Shown here piece by piece: positions 35,941 through 45,550 of a stretch of 64,000 nt of DNA. The position numbers and the translations under genes were made by a program. Source of the DNA: Phialocephala subalpina. Taxonomy: Eukaryota > Ascomycota > Leotiomycetes > Helotiales > Mollisiaceae. A model generated the notes under the pieces. The model was given only the letters and a program-made list of their open reading frames with translations. It was not told the origin of the DNA and did not search any database. The first letter of the stretch is position 1; each line of letters begins with the position of its first letter. Location: assembly GCA_900073065.1 (NCBI GenBank), contig FJOG01000020.1, positions 897,770-961,769 of the forward strand, given 5' to 3'.

Positions 35941-38170
35941 AGCAACTGAGTCAAGCAAGTGCCAAGCATAGGACGAATAGGATTTCCAAAGAAAGTAAGT
36001 AGCCCGAAGTCAAAGCCACGCAAGGTTCAGTTTTGAAAGAACTCTGATTTTCACTTTTGATAAAGTTCGAGCACCAAAGTCGGCGACTCATCAGCCGGAA
36101 AGAAACCTCCTCACATTTCTGGCAGAAAATGACAAATCTCGAACCTAATCTCACGGACGGCTCGCTTCACCCATCACCAGCTCGAAGTCTCGAGCAATTA
36201 GGTCTGAGCGGAAAGAAGGTTCTGCTGTTTATGATCACGTTCTGAAATTTCAGACACGTATCCAATGGCCCGAATGGACGATCAAGCTGAAAGGAAGTTC
36301 TTCCTCACTCCTTCTGCGCTAGTAAATAGCAGCATAAACCAGAATTATAAATAAATAAAAAATTTATTGCATTTGGTCACTCGTTTAGGCAATTTCTAGA
36401 ATCGCAAGAAAGAGTCGGAAATAGAAACCCATTCTTTCGGCCAGGATGGGGGGTTAGCAAGAGTACTCCCACCTGATTGAATTCGATCTATGTTCATTTT
36501 GTAAGGATGGGAGAAGTTTCTTCCTAACTCAGCTTAGATGAATCCCTGAAGTTGTCTCTCGGGTTGGCCAGCCGTGGACTTGATGGAATTTGCGCGTTCT
36601 GATTCCTGGGTTGAGGTGTTTTTGGCCATTTTGGCATCTGTATCAAGCAGCAGAACCCAATTCCAGAAGACAACAGCCCACGTTCAAAGCAGAAAGGGAG
36701 ACACTTCTTCCTCGAGACTTCCATGCAGGATGTATGCCCAAAGAAGCAGGCCCATGCGGTGATGCAAATTCTTAATTTTTCCATGTGGAAGTATCGAACA
36801 TCCTCTTTATACTTCAGAACATCCATGTACGATCTAGAAGCACCAAACATCTCTTTGATACTTCCCAGGGATCCGTGTACTCGATATCAAAGCACGAACT
36901 GCCTTTCCGCCTATCCGTCCGGCCGGTCGGCCAGTCGTTTCAGTGGTCGGCGGCCTCGAGCTCGAGCTCATCCATACATAGACCACATCTCGAAACTGTA
37001 CTTCATGTGCGTATATCGCAACTTTGGAAGTTTTGAATTGAATTCTGTTTGCGAATTCCAAACCCGATTCTGTTTGCCAAACTTTCCTTCCTGATCTCAT
37101 ACTTCCCTTTTGCGCTGCGTTCGAGCCGGCTCTTGGCATTTCTTCCACAAAACCGGCACCAGGACTAACCTCCCTCTCCTGTCTCGTGTCATCTCATCCA
37201 TCTCGTTTCTTCCCAAAACAACAGACCCAAGCAAACATCCACCAACTATCAAAGTACCATTATAGCTCGGTCCCGCCATCAAAACCCAAACCTTAAACTG
37301 ACGTATGTCCCTTCTAACTTTCCGAATTACCTCCTTCTTAAGGATTCGAGCGAAATAAGGTTAAAGTTAAACTTTCTCGTCTGCAAGCATTTAATGCAAA
37401 TACGGACATACGGGGACAATTAGGACACAAAACAAGCACAGACAACCCAACCACATTACGGAGGAATGTCTCCGTTTGGCTTTTGACGTTCCAACTGATA
37501 ATGGCTGCGGCTCGGAAACGAATTTGAGTGGGTGTTGTGTAACGCTGGGTTATGCAGGGTCTGTATTCTCAAGCTTTAGGTTCACATCAACGTCGTCGCC
37601 AAGAATATATAGTGTTGGAAGAAAGTATAAGCAGCGGAGGAGCAGCCCTAATCTGGCACCAAGGACCGAGATGGTTGAGAGGTTTCCGCGGAGTTTAGAG
37701 GCCAACGTCAATTTCATTATTGCAATAAATTAGAAACATAGAGTTAGAGTCAAGGATGAATAATGATGGTAAACAGGAAGGAGCAAAGGAAGGAAGAAGG
37801 TTTGCGCTAGTACACGACAACGAGAAAGTTCGGAAAAGCCCTAAACAAAAGTTTGGGGAAAGTGCCGAAGGCCGAGAAAGCCAAGAACATTGTGGAGAGA
37901 AGGAGAGAAACGAAGGTTCGGCAGTTAATCGCGAAGAGGGCTGAGTCAAAGTCTGACGAGGTTGACGAGGTTGACGAGGTTGACACAGAACAGTGTAAGA
38001 GGTTGGTACATATTCCCTGTCTACATTCTAGATACGGAGGCACCTCCGGCGAGGTCTGAGTACGAGTGGATTGGTTCAATCAATGAGTGCAGGAGCATTT
38101 CAAACTCAAATGATCTGATATTGGCTGTGAAGCTTCAGGAGGTACTCTCGTGCCGAATTTGACATTGAGC
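35941..38170. other. Gene-poor stretch, part 3
   Basis: No credible gene. Contains a short duplicated block (about 36795-36843 and 36844-36895, sharing catc.ctttatacttc and tgta.gat.t.aa.cac elements), an AT-rich patch at 36335-36370, and three 9-bp copies of gacgaggtt at 37957-37983. Confidence 0.45.
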
Positions 38171-38179
38171 GAGCGTCGA

Positions 38180-38344
38180 GTACGGAAGGGGGTTGCAAGA
38201 AATCATCGACACCCCCCATGTAGGCGGTGGGATCAGCTGCCCATAGAATCACATCGAATCCAGCGATATTCCCCGCAAATTTCTTAAAGTGGTGTGGCAG
38301 AAACAAGGGGGGTGTCGATGATTTCTTGCAACCCCCTTCCGTAC
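38180..38344. mobile_element. 165-bp MITE with 38-bp perfect terminal inverted repeats
   Basis: The left arm (38180-38217) and right arm (38307-38344) are exact reverse complements over 38 bp. They begin gtacggaagggggttgcaag and end in six C (left) or six G (right). The 89-bp interior has no coding capacity. Both ends contain TA next to cggaag, compatible with a TA target duplication as in Tc1/mariner-like (Fot1/pogo-type) elements; the termini would then be CGGAAGGGGG. Perfect arms imply recent insertion or recent arm homogenisation. No transposase is present, and I saw no second copy in the window. Confidence 0.85.
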
Positions 38345-38981
38345 ATGCATGATTTTACCGCACAAGAGAAACATGGCAGGAGCCGCGACAGTTTTCCCAT
38401 ATCCCCTTTCTAGTACTATTTTCTCAGACAAGGAACTCGAATTTCATCGATACTATTGAATTAGTAACACTTAGTATTCCGTCAATCGTCTCCTCCACCT
38501 CGCCAGTACTCATTGTGTGACCTTGCAGATGAGAACCGCGTCCCAAGTTTACTTCAAACTTTCAATATGAAAGTAGTTCTTGTACGATGACTCGGGAACC
38601 ATCGCTCAGTAACCTATTGACTTGTTACCGGTGCAGCTGCACCGTATCAGGTACTGCAGATGTACGCCGCCTCGCTTATGGAAAAGGGGGTGGGTTGACC
38701 CGTAACGTCGTGGCGACTTCTTCCAACTTCCTGACGTCCAGCTGCTTTAATTGCCTTCGCACTGCGAAGATTGAACATAAATCTTGAGAGATACCGAACT
38801 TCGTTCAAATTCCCACGAGAAATTCCATCCAGATTGTGAGTCACCACAACCCATTTCCAAAACGTCGAGTCTGACCCACAAAGCACACAAAATCCACCAT
38901 ATATATTTAATTAACAGAATGATGGTCAGCATGGTAAGAGAAGGTCATCACTCATTAAATAAAGTGAAATCTACTAACAAG

Positions 38982-39053
38982 AAACAGATAGCACAGTTGG
39001 AAGCGCATGGGGTTAATATCCCCAAGGTCCCTGGATCAAGACCAGGTCGTGCT
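38982..39053 (+). pseudogene. Degenerate tRNA (anticodon loop AAT, Ile-like)
   Basis: The sequence has a box-A-like start (TAGCACAGTTGG), a perfect 5-bp anticodon stem (TGGGG/CCCCA) around the loop TTAATAT (anticodon AAT), and a perfect 5-bp T stem (CCTGG/CCAGG) with an altered loop (ATCAAGA rather than TTCRANN). A T6 tract follows within 12 nt. The acceptor stem does not pair in the canonical register and the D stem has a mismatch, so it is more likely a pseudogene or tRNA-derived repeat than a working tRNA. Confidence 0.5.
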
Positions 39054-39540
39054 AGATATCTTTTTTGAATTCTTTTTGGGTGTGGGATAGGTGATCAGAG
39101 ATGACCAAACTTTGGAATGTAGGTTTCTGAAGCATTCTTTTGCTTTTGATTGTTTTGGCGATGTGGAGAGTGAGATTCATATGCAAGTGTTTCAGTACCG
39201 AAGGCTTTAGTGAGAGTGAGTCTGGCAACTTCTTTCGAAGCCGTCGAATCAGACTTCGGCACTTTCAAATGATTCGATGCTGCAAAAGATACCTAGTGAC
39301 ATACAATGAGAAGGGCCTTTCTTTTTATTTGATTGCCAAATATGACAGCAAATGGTGGAGCTCCGAGTTGGGTAGTGTCATTGTGACTTCACCCTCCTTT
39401 TCGGCCTCTCGTTTATAATAGAAATGTAAACATCTCCATGCTCCTGTCAATCCACCTCTTTATCATCAATACAATGCTGCAAACCCAAAGCTCATTCTTA
39501 AAGTAGGCAGGCACATCCTGCTCCATTGAACAGACTTGCA
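39054..39540. other. Gene-poor stretch, part 4
   Basis: Short open frames only (for example 39140-39418) with no recognisable domain. AT-rich. Confidence 0.4.
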
Positions 39541-39544
39541 AAGG

Positions 39545-40320
39545 ATCTTCAACGTCCAAACATTCACTACTAAGCTAGGCTAAAAAATGAAGGGACAGGT
39601 ATTAGCGTGAGAGTTGCGCTCCGCTCCGAAGGGTAGATGTGCAACAAAACTTGATCAATGTCCTCTTGAAGTTGGTACATTGTGCAGTAGAACTCCTCCT
39701 GATATCCTCACCTTCGAGGAAGCACTCACATGGGACCTATGCCAATAGTAGATAGGATGGAGGCACTGTAGCCTCAAGAGATAGTGGCGCCAACTTCTCC
39801 GGCGACTTGAGATGTGCATCAGAATTGTTCAATGTCCCAGGTATGGAGAGGACTTTCTACAGCTTTATCTGATGCATAGCAAGACTCGCTAGCATCCAGC
39901 CAGGAGCTAAGCCAAGTAAGGATATGGTCCAGGCACTAACGCATTCGGACAGGTTCGCGCTAGACTGAGATCTGCAACGAAAGTTGATCAATGTCCTGTG
40001 GAAGTTGGTACATTCACTCAACTTTCAAGGAAAAGCTAAGCCGAATGCACTATTGAGCTTGGATAGCGGCCGCCAGGTGTAGTTATGCAGCGAAACCTGG
40101 TCAATGTCCCAGTTGTGGATGGGACTTTGAAGCTATGTTCATGACAGACGAACTCGTTCAGCTCTCAAACTCTCAAGAAAAAGCTAGGCCAAATGGAAGT
40201 ATGGGTAAGTCAATAGCAGACCCGGAGGGGTCCGTCGTGAGTAGACGTACAATAGAACGTCTAAGAGAATTGGTACATTGAAATGCAAAACGACATAGAC
40301 AAAAGCTACGACTATGATGA
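39545..40320 (+). repeat. Diverged tandem array, about five units of 110-180 bp
   Basis: Cores begin near 39635, 39812, 39969, 40082 and 40238. Each has a form of gatgtgcaacaaaacttgat, then a palindromic stretch AATGTCC(C/T)...GGTACATT or GGGACTTT. Between cores lies a conserved AAGCTARGCC box (39573, 39904, 40034, 40182, 40303). Copies are diverged at roughly a third of positions. The palindrome resembles one found in introns of RRN7 and of the gene at 42.3-44.2 kb. Confidence 0.65.
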
Positions 40321-40521
40321 AAGCCTCACTTGAGAGCCTAAGATATGCAAAAGCAAAAGTCAAAAACAAAGGGTAATACTTCAAATCATGGATATCATTC
40401 TCCATGCTTTTTTCAGTATCTCAGAGGCGGGTACTATACCCACTCCATGCCATCGCTCTCCTATTCTGAGGCCCTAACTCCAAACGCCACTTCGAAAATC
40501 TTACATCCAACACGCTCAGGT

Positions 40522-41855
40522 TCACGCTCCTATAGGACCACTCTCCTTTCTCCATCCCTTCGACCTCATGTTCTCCTCAACCGCCTTCCAGATCCCCTCC
40601 ACAACCTCTCTGTCCCTCCATCTACCCGCCGGCCCCTGTCCCGGATTCCACTTATCGACCTGAACACTCATGACGCCTCTACCCCATCCCCTAACCGTAT
40701 CCGGTGTCTGGTCTCCTCTGAATCCAATATAGACACCCAATGTATGCTTGAACAGATCTTGGGGTTGTTGCCACTTATAGCTCTTGAACTGCCATGCCTG
40801 ACCTGTTGTGAAGACCGCTACAACACGACTCCAGTATTCAGGCTTGAAGCGCTCGGGCGTGTCAACAACGGCAAAATTGATAGGCTTGATAGGATCAACA
40901 GACGGAATGAGGCGGGACATTTTGAGAAGTGCATTGGAGGCTGACGGCATGCTGCCACTGTCGGGAGGGACGTATATTCCTGTTTCGAGGAAGGACTTGG
41001 CGTTCGACATGCGGAGAAGAGAAGAGGCTGATGGGGAGAGCATGATAATCGGTTCTGGTCGACGAGCTGGGGGCGCTTTAGGGTTGTGAGCGAGAGTCGT
41101 GCTTGAAGCTGCTGCGGCGGCAGCTGCTTGAGCTGCTTTTCGGGCGTTGAATGGTGCTGCCATTTTGCGGACATGCGAGAAATCCTGCATCAATCAGCCA
41201 GATGTCCTTGTCGTTCCTACACCATACACATGTGCGATAGGAGAACACATACCGTAGGCTTGATACCCCTCAATACACTATTCCTGTCTCCCATCTTCCT
41301 CTCTCCATTATAAATCTCCTGCAACCGGGGATCGATAGTCTTTCCCGCTCCCGGCTTCCCACTCGATACTGGCGCAATACCACCTTTAACACCAGCGGCA
41401 ACCTGCGCGCTCGCCGCTGCAGCACTCGTATCCTCCTTCAACGGTCTGATATGCTCAGACTCTTCACTCGCCCCTTCAAGCCATGTAATGAGATCCAACC
41501 GTTCAACGAAAGCAAGATTCTGGACTTCTCCTCCCGCGCCGCCAGCAGAAGCAAGCTCCGCGTTGAGTGAGAGCGCTGAAGCATTGTATTCCGGAATCGC
41601 AGTCTCGCGCTTCAGCCACGCGAAGTAGATACTGCGCAAGTCGACCGGTTTATCGGAAGAGATGAAGCGCGTAGGCGTATTGAGAGGGATCGAGGTCGAG
41701 ACTGGAGAGGAGAATTGGAGGTATGTTGCTCGAGCTAGGCTGAGGTCGACTGAGGATGCGGACGAGGCATCTTCTGTTGTGGCTGGAATGCAAGGGCTTC
41801 CTGCTGCTATTGACTGTCGCAGGAGGAGCAAAGGATCTGTCTGAGAGGCAGACAT
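40522..41855 (-). CDS. CDC73: Paf1-complex subunit Cdc73 (parafibromin)
   Basis: Subunit of the RNA polymerase II-associated Paf1 elongation complex. Exons 41855-41253 and 41184-40522 with a 68-nt intron give 421 aa. The N-terminal signature DPLLLLRQSI and the segment SSDKPVDLRSIYFAWLKRE are typical. The conserved C-terminal Ras-like domain runs from about residue 245 (EPIIMLSPSASSLLRMSNAKSFLETGIYVPP) through PINFAVVDTPERFKPEYWSRVVAVFTTGQAWQFKSYKW, FKHTLGVYIGFRGD and VDKWNPGQGPAGRWRDREVVEGIW. A poly-Ala tract joins the halves. I chose the ATG at 41855, the first methionine in frame. Confidence 0.96.
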
Positions 41856-42298
41856 CTTGCTCAATTGAAATGCGACGTTGATTTTGAGGTTGGAAAGCTT
41901 TGTCTTCGAAAGGCTGCGAAATGTCGAGGTCTTTTGGTACGGCAGGCGATGTCGCTACTAGTGCACTTCACGAAATCACGTGGACCTTTCGACGACGACG
42001 TCGAGATCAACTTTGGTAGGGCATTTCCAACTCAATCACCCTGAAATTCCAGTAACTTGTGGGACTTTCATAAGAGTAAGTTCCGTCATATGTTTGTACT
42101 GCCTTGCTGGACGAGCACCATCAAAAGTCTTATGTCACACCAATTCTGATGCAATTTGATATTGGATTCTCAGATCAAAGCATTTCATTCTTGGTTAACT
42201 ACGCCTGAATTCCATCAAGCTTGCATTTTCAGGAGAATGTCCCGCAGTACTTGGTACTTGTTGGCAAATCTTCTCCCCTCCCATCCCTAGCAGCCATA
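41856..42298. other. Spacer upstream of CDC73
   Basis: 443 bp between the CDC73 start and the stop of the next minus-strand gene. No gene. Contains one copy of the palindrome-like motif AATGTCCC...TTGGTACTT at 42236-42258. Confidence 0.5.
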
Positions 42299-44150
42299 TC
42301 ATCTAATGGTTGTACCGCTAGACGACATATTTCCTGTGTTAACCCGCTTGATCACCTTCAGTGCTACGGACTTCCTCCTCCCATGAAATGGGCAGATTCC
42401 TTTCCCTCCACTCGAATGCATCGGATTCTTTGGACAAAGCGGGCTGCTTGGTAGGTGCTCCGGAGGCAGGCTCAACTCAAAAGCAGATGGCGAAAGTGCT
42501 CTAGCTAGAGCTGGATACTTTTCGCTTTGAATGGGTGTCTTGTTACCTCCAGTGATGTGCTTCGAGTCGGTGTTCCACCATCCCCGTGGTGACTTGGGTT
42601 TTCCCGTGGCACTCCCAGAGCCATTACTCGTGGCCGGCGAGGCTGCCTCCGCTTCATCCTTGGCCGCTTTCAAGTCGAAGAAGAATCCTCGCGCTCCGCC
42701 AGGAGTGCCGGGAGACATTGGCGGCGTATTTATGCGTTTGGCTTCGGATGGAAGGAAATTAGGCTCATTTGGATCTGGGCTCGATATCTCAACTAAGACG
42801 GGACAATCAGCTTTCCTGCCTACAGCTTATGTGGAAGACTTGACTCACCGTTCGGGTATGTTCTCCCTTCATGGCCAGCATACTTACGATCGGGATGTGG
42901 TGAGGCTACAGGTGTTCTGCCCATCAAAATCTGGTGCACAGAGCTTGACACTGATAGGAACGAACCATTGGAACTCTTTCGGTGCCATGGAGCTAGACCG
43001 AATGGACGGCGAGTCCTATACTCAGGTGACGAAGGCAGAACAGGAGTTGAAGCACACGATTTCGATCCCAGTCCTACTCTTTGATTATTGAAGTAGCTGG
43101 CAGCTCCTTCAAGGACGGTAGTTGTACGAGAACCCCAGCCTACCATATCGACGGAGTCCATCCCGGATTCTACCCTAGACTTGGTTAATTACTATAATGT
43201 CCCTTGACTCTGGGAACATTTGACGTACCGGTTTTTGCTTTTTCGGGATTAGTAGCCGCTTCTTGATTGACTTCTTTGTCCTACAGTACGAGCCCAAGGT
43301 TTCTGGCTGGCTGGAAATGTCCGTCTCGGTGTCAGGTCTTAGGAAGTTGAAACCACCCAATTTTATACTGAGAAGAGACTCCACCTTGCTGCTCTTACGA
43401 CTGCTCTTTCGGGAAGGTTTGCCGGCCGTGACGAAAATGCTGTGACTAGAGCTGCCAATCTTGATTTCTGGAATGTCCGTTCTTTGAGGGACATTGTCCG
43501 CGGTCAACCTGCTAGTAGCTGAATCTCTCTTAGATTTCTCTGCCGACATTTCCGGGGATATATTCCACCACCTCGGTCGGGTCTTCTTGAGCGGAACATC
43601 GCGGACCTCTCTTTCCGCCCAGTATCCGTCCGGGAACCATACCCATTCTAGTCCCGGTCTTGGAGGGCGGGGTGGATCTGCGGGGTGCCGCTGAGATTCG
43701 AACAAGGATGGTGTCCAAAGTTTGGTGCTAGCTCCGACACTCTTGTCATTCCATTCTGCGATGTTTCGACGCTTTCTCGAAGCTAGCAATGCAGAGCTGA
43801 TCGAATTCGCCGGTGTCCTGTTTCCAAGGAGTTAGTTTCGTCTGTCGAGCGATTTGAACCCAGGAGAATGTCCCGGCAGTGCTGGTACATCCAAACCGAT
43901 CGAATAGAGCAAAGGGAACCTCCAAGATGGCGACTTACCTTGCATGCTTGCTTTTGGTGGTCTTGTTCGATTTCGCAGACTTCCTCGACGCGTTGTCCTT
44001 GAACTCTTGGTAGCTCGGAGACACGGCTGTTGAATCGCGGGTTTGTCGATGGACGAGGAAGTATGATGCGAGGTCAGGATCTAAGGTCTTGGTGCTGAGG
44101 GGAGATGTTGAGTCCGTCTTTTTCTCGACGTTGAGAACGTTGCATTTCAT
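42299..44150 (-). CDS. Conserved ascomycete protein of unknown function
   Basis: Four exons (44150-43939, 43817-43225, 43169-42849, 42792-42299) give about 539 aa. Recognisable stretches are GLEWVWFPDGYWAEREV...RPRWWNISPE (residues ~110-145), GGARGFFFDLKAAKDEAE, and a C-terminal EHLPSSPLCPKNPMHSSGGKGICPFHGRRKS with Cys/His spacing that may bind metal. I have seen such conserved stretches in unnamed Leotiomycete proteins and know of no function. The second intron (43170-43224) is uncertain: the best frame needs a weak gtcaaa donor, while a stronger gtacgt four bases earlier would shift the frame. The first intron (43818-43938, 121 nt) contains the palindromic element described in the findings. 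The start is the first ATG; upstream sequence is C-rich leader. Confidence 0.6.
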
Positions 44151-45550
44151 CACGGCGAGGTCTGCGGGTGGTTTGTTTGCGGGACGTACAAATAATGGGT
44201 CGAAAGAGCCAGGCGAATTTCAAAATTTTCATACGAATAAGAATATTTTGGGGATTTAAATTGTTCCTTAGGTGGAGGGCGATTGAGAGGCGAGGAAGAC
44301 GATGGGAAAGGTCGGTAATCGTCAATTTGGTTTCCCCCAGACATGGCAGGAGCGCATGCTCCATTTCAGGAAGGAACCATCGCGGACGGTTTTCGTACCC
44401 CACAAGTCCCTCCATCAGTGCAACATTGACAGGACACCTACGCCAACCATTAGTCCCCAAATAAAGCAGTTTTCTTTCTCTCACCTTCAATGTTTTTTCG
44501 CCTCAGCCCCTTTCAACCTCGCTTAAACTCTTCCCGCGTCCGGAATTGAGTCACTGTCTGCACGCATATGAGCGTCCTGAGAAGTCGATTGTCCAATGAA
44601 AGCCAGGACATTCTAATTGACAATTATTCGAGAGGAACCGTCGTCTCTCTACCGCGTTGCTATTGTTAGTTGATGCGAAGCCGAAGTCACGTCACAATCT
44701 GACACTGATAGCAAGTCGTTCGGTGATGAAGATACATTCCAAGACCAATCATCACTAGCAGATTCAGCCTATTTTGATCATGAAGGCGACCTTATCTAAA
44801 GATGATCGCTTTCAACAAGTATTGTAACCCATGACGAATCGGGTTGAAGACCACCTGATCTTAGCAAAGCTGCTTTGAAGTCCTGAAGGAGCCTGAAGGG
44901 AAGAGATACCGACAAGGACAGTACTGAAACTTGTTGATTGTCTCTTCAATGAGAGGTAAGAATGTCGAGGATTGCCTTTTCACTACACAGAAGTTGGGAA
45001 GTGGGCGTCATGGGCTTTCGAAGCAGGTGTCGTATGGTCGGTTTTTGGTGTTTCGTGCTCCTCCAGGGCCGCACGGGTGACCGGTAGGTTGCCGTTTGAG
45101 GAGATAGCACTATCTTAACATTCAATGCCCTGGACTTCAAGTATGTAAAGTGTGGAGATCTGCATGTCAAGCGGCTGCACAAGAAATGGCGAATACAAAA
45201 ATGTACATGAATGCATGGTGATTTCGTTAGGACCACCAGTACTCGTATCGATACCTCGTTATCTCGTTACATAGTACCATACTTCATCAATTCTCGTGTT
45301 CTCGTGTTCTCGTGTTCTCGTGAGCTAGCCTAAACAGTAGAACAGCCAACCAAACTCTGACTCTTGGGGTCGAAGTATATTAATCGTGGAAAGGTTTTCC
45401 GGGTTTTCCTAACATGTAAGCGACTTAAACATTGGCTTGGAAGTGTTAGCTTGAATGCACTGTAAGGTGAAACTCTTCAAGGGGCTAACCTTCCACAGCG
45501 CTCCCAGCATAGGCAAGTGTCATAGCTAAAATTTCCCTCACAATTAACCA
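44151..45550. other. Spacer, 44.15-45.55 kb
   Basis: 1.4 kb with no supported gene. The first ~350 bp is probably the leader and promoter of the gene ending at 42299. A 9-bp run of tctcgtgtt (three to four copies) lies at about 45293-45325. Confidence 0.45.
45293..45326. repeat. 9-bp tandem repeat (ctcgtgttc...)
   Basis: Four direct copies of a ttctcgtg unit, ending in ctcgtgagc. Confidence 0.8.

Noticed and set aside
29471..40521. CRISPR array or prokaryotic element in the repeat-rich region
   Set aside because: Repeats are diverged and irregularly spaced, the organism is clearly a fungus, and no associated genes exist.
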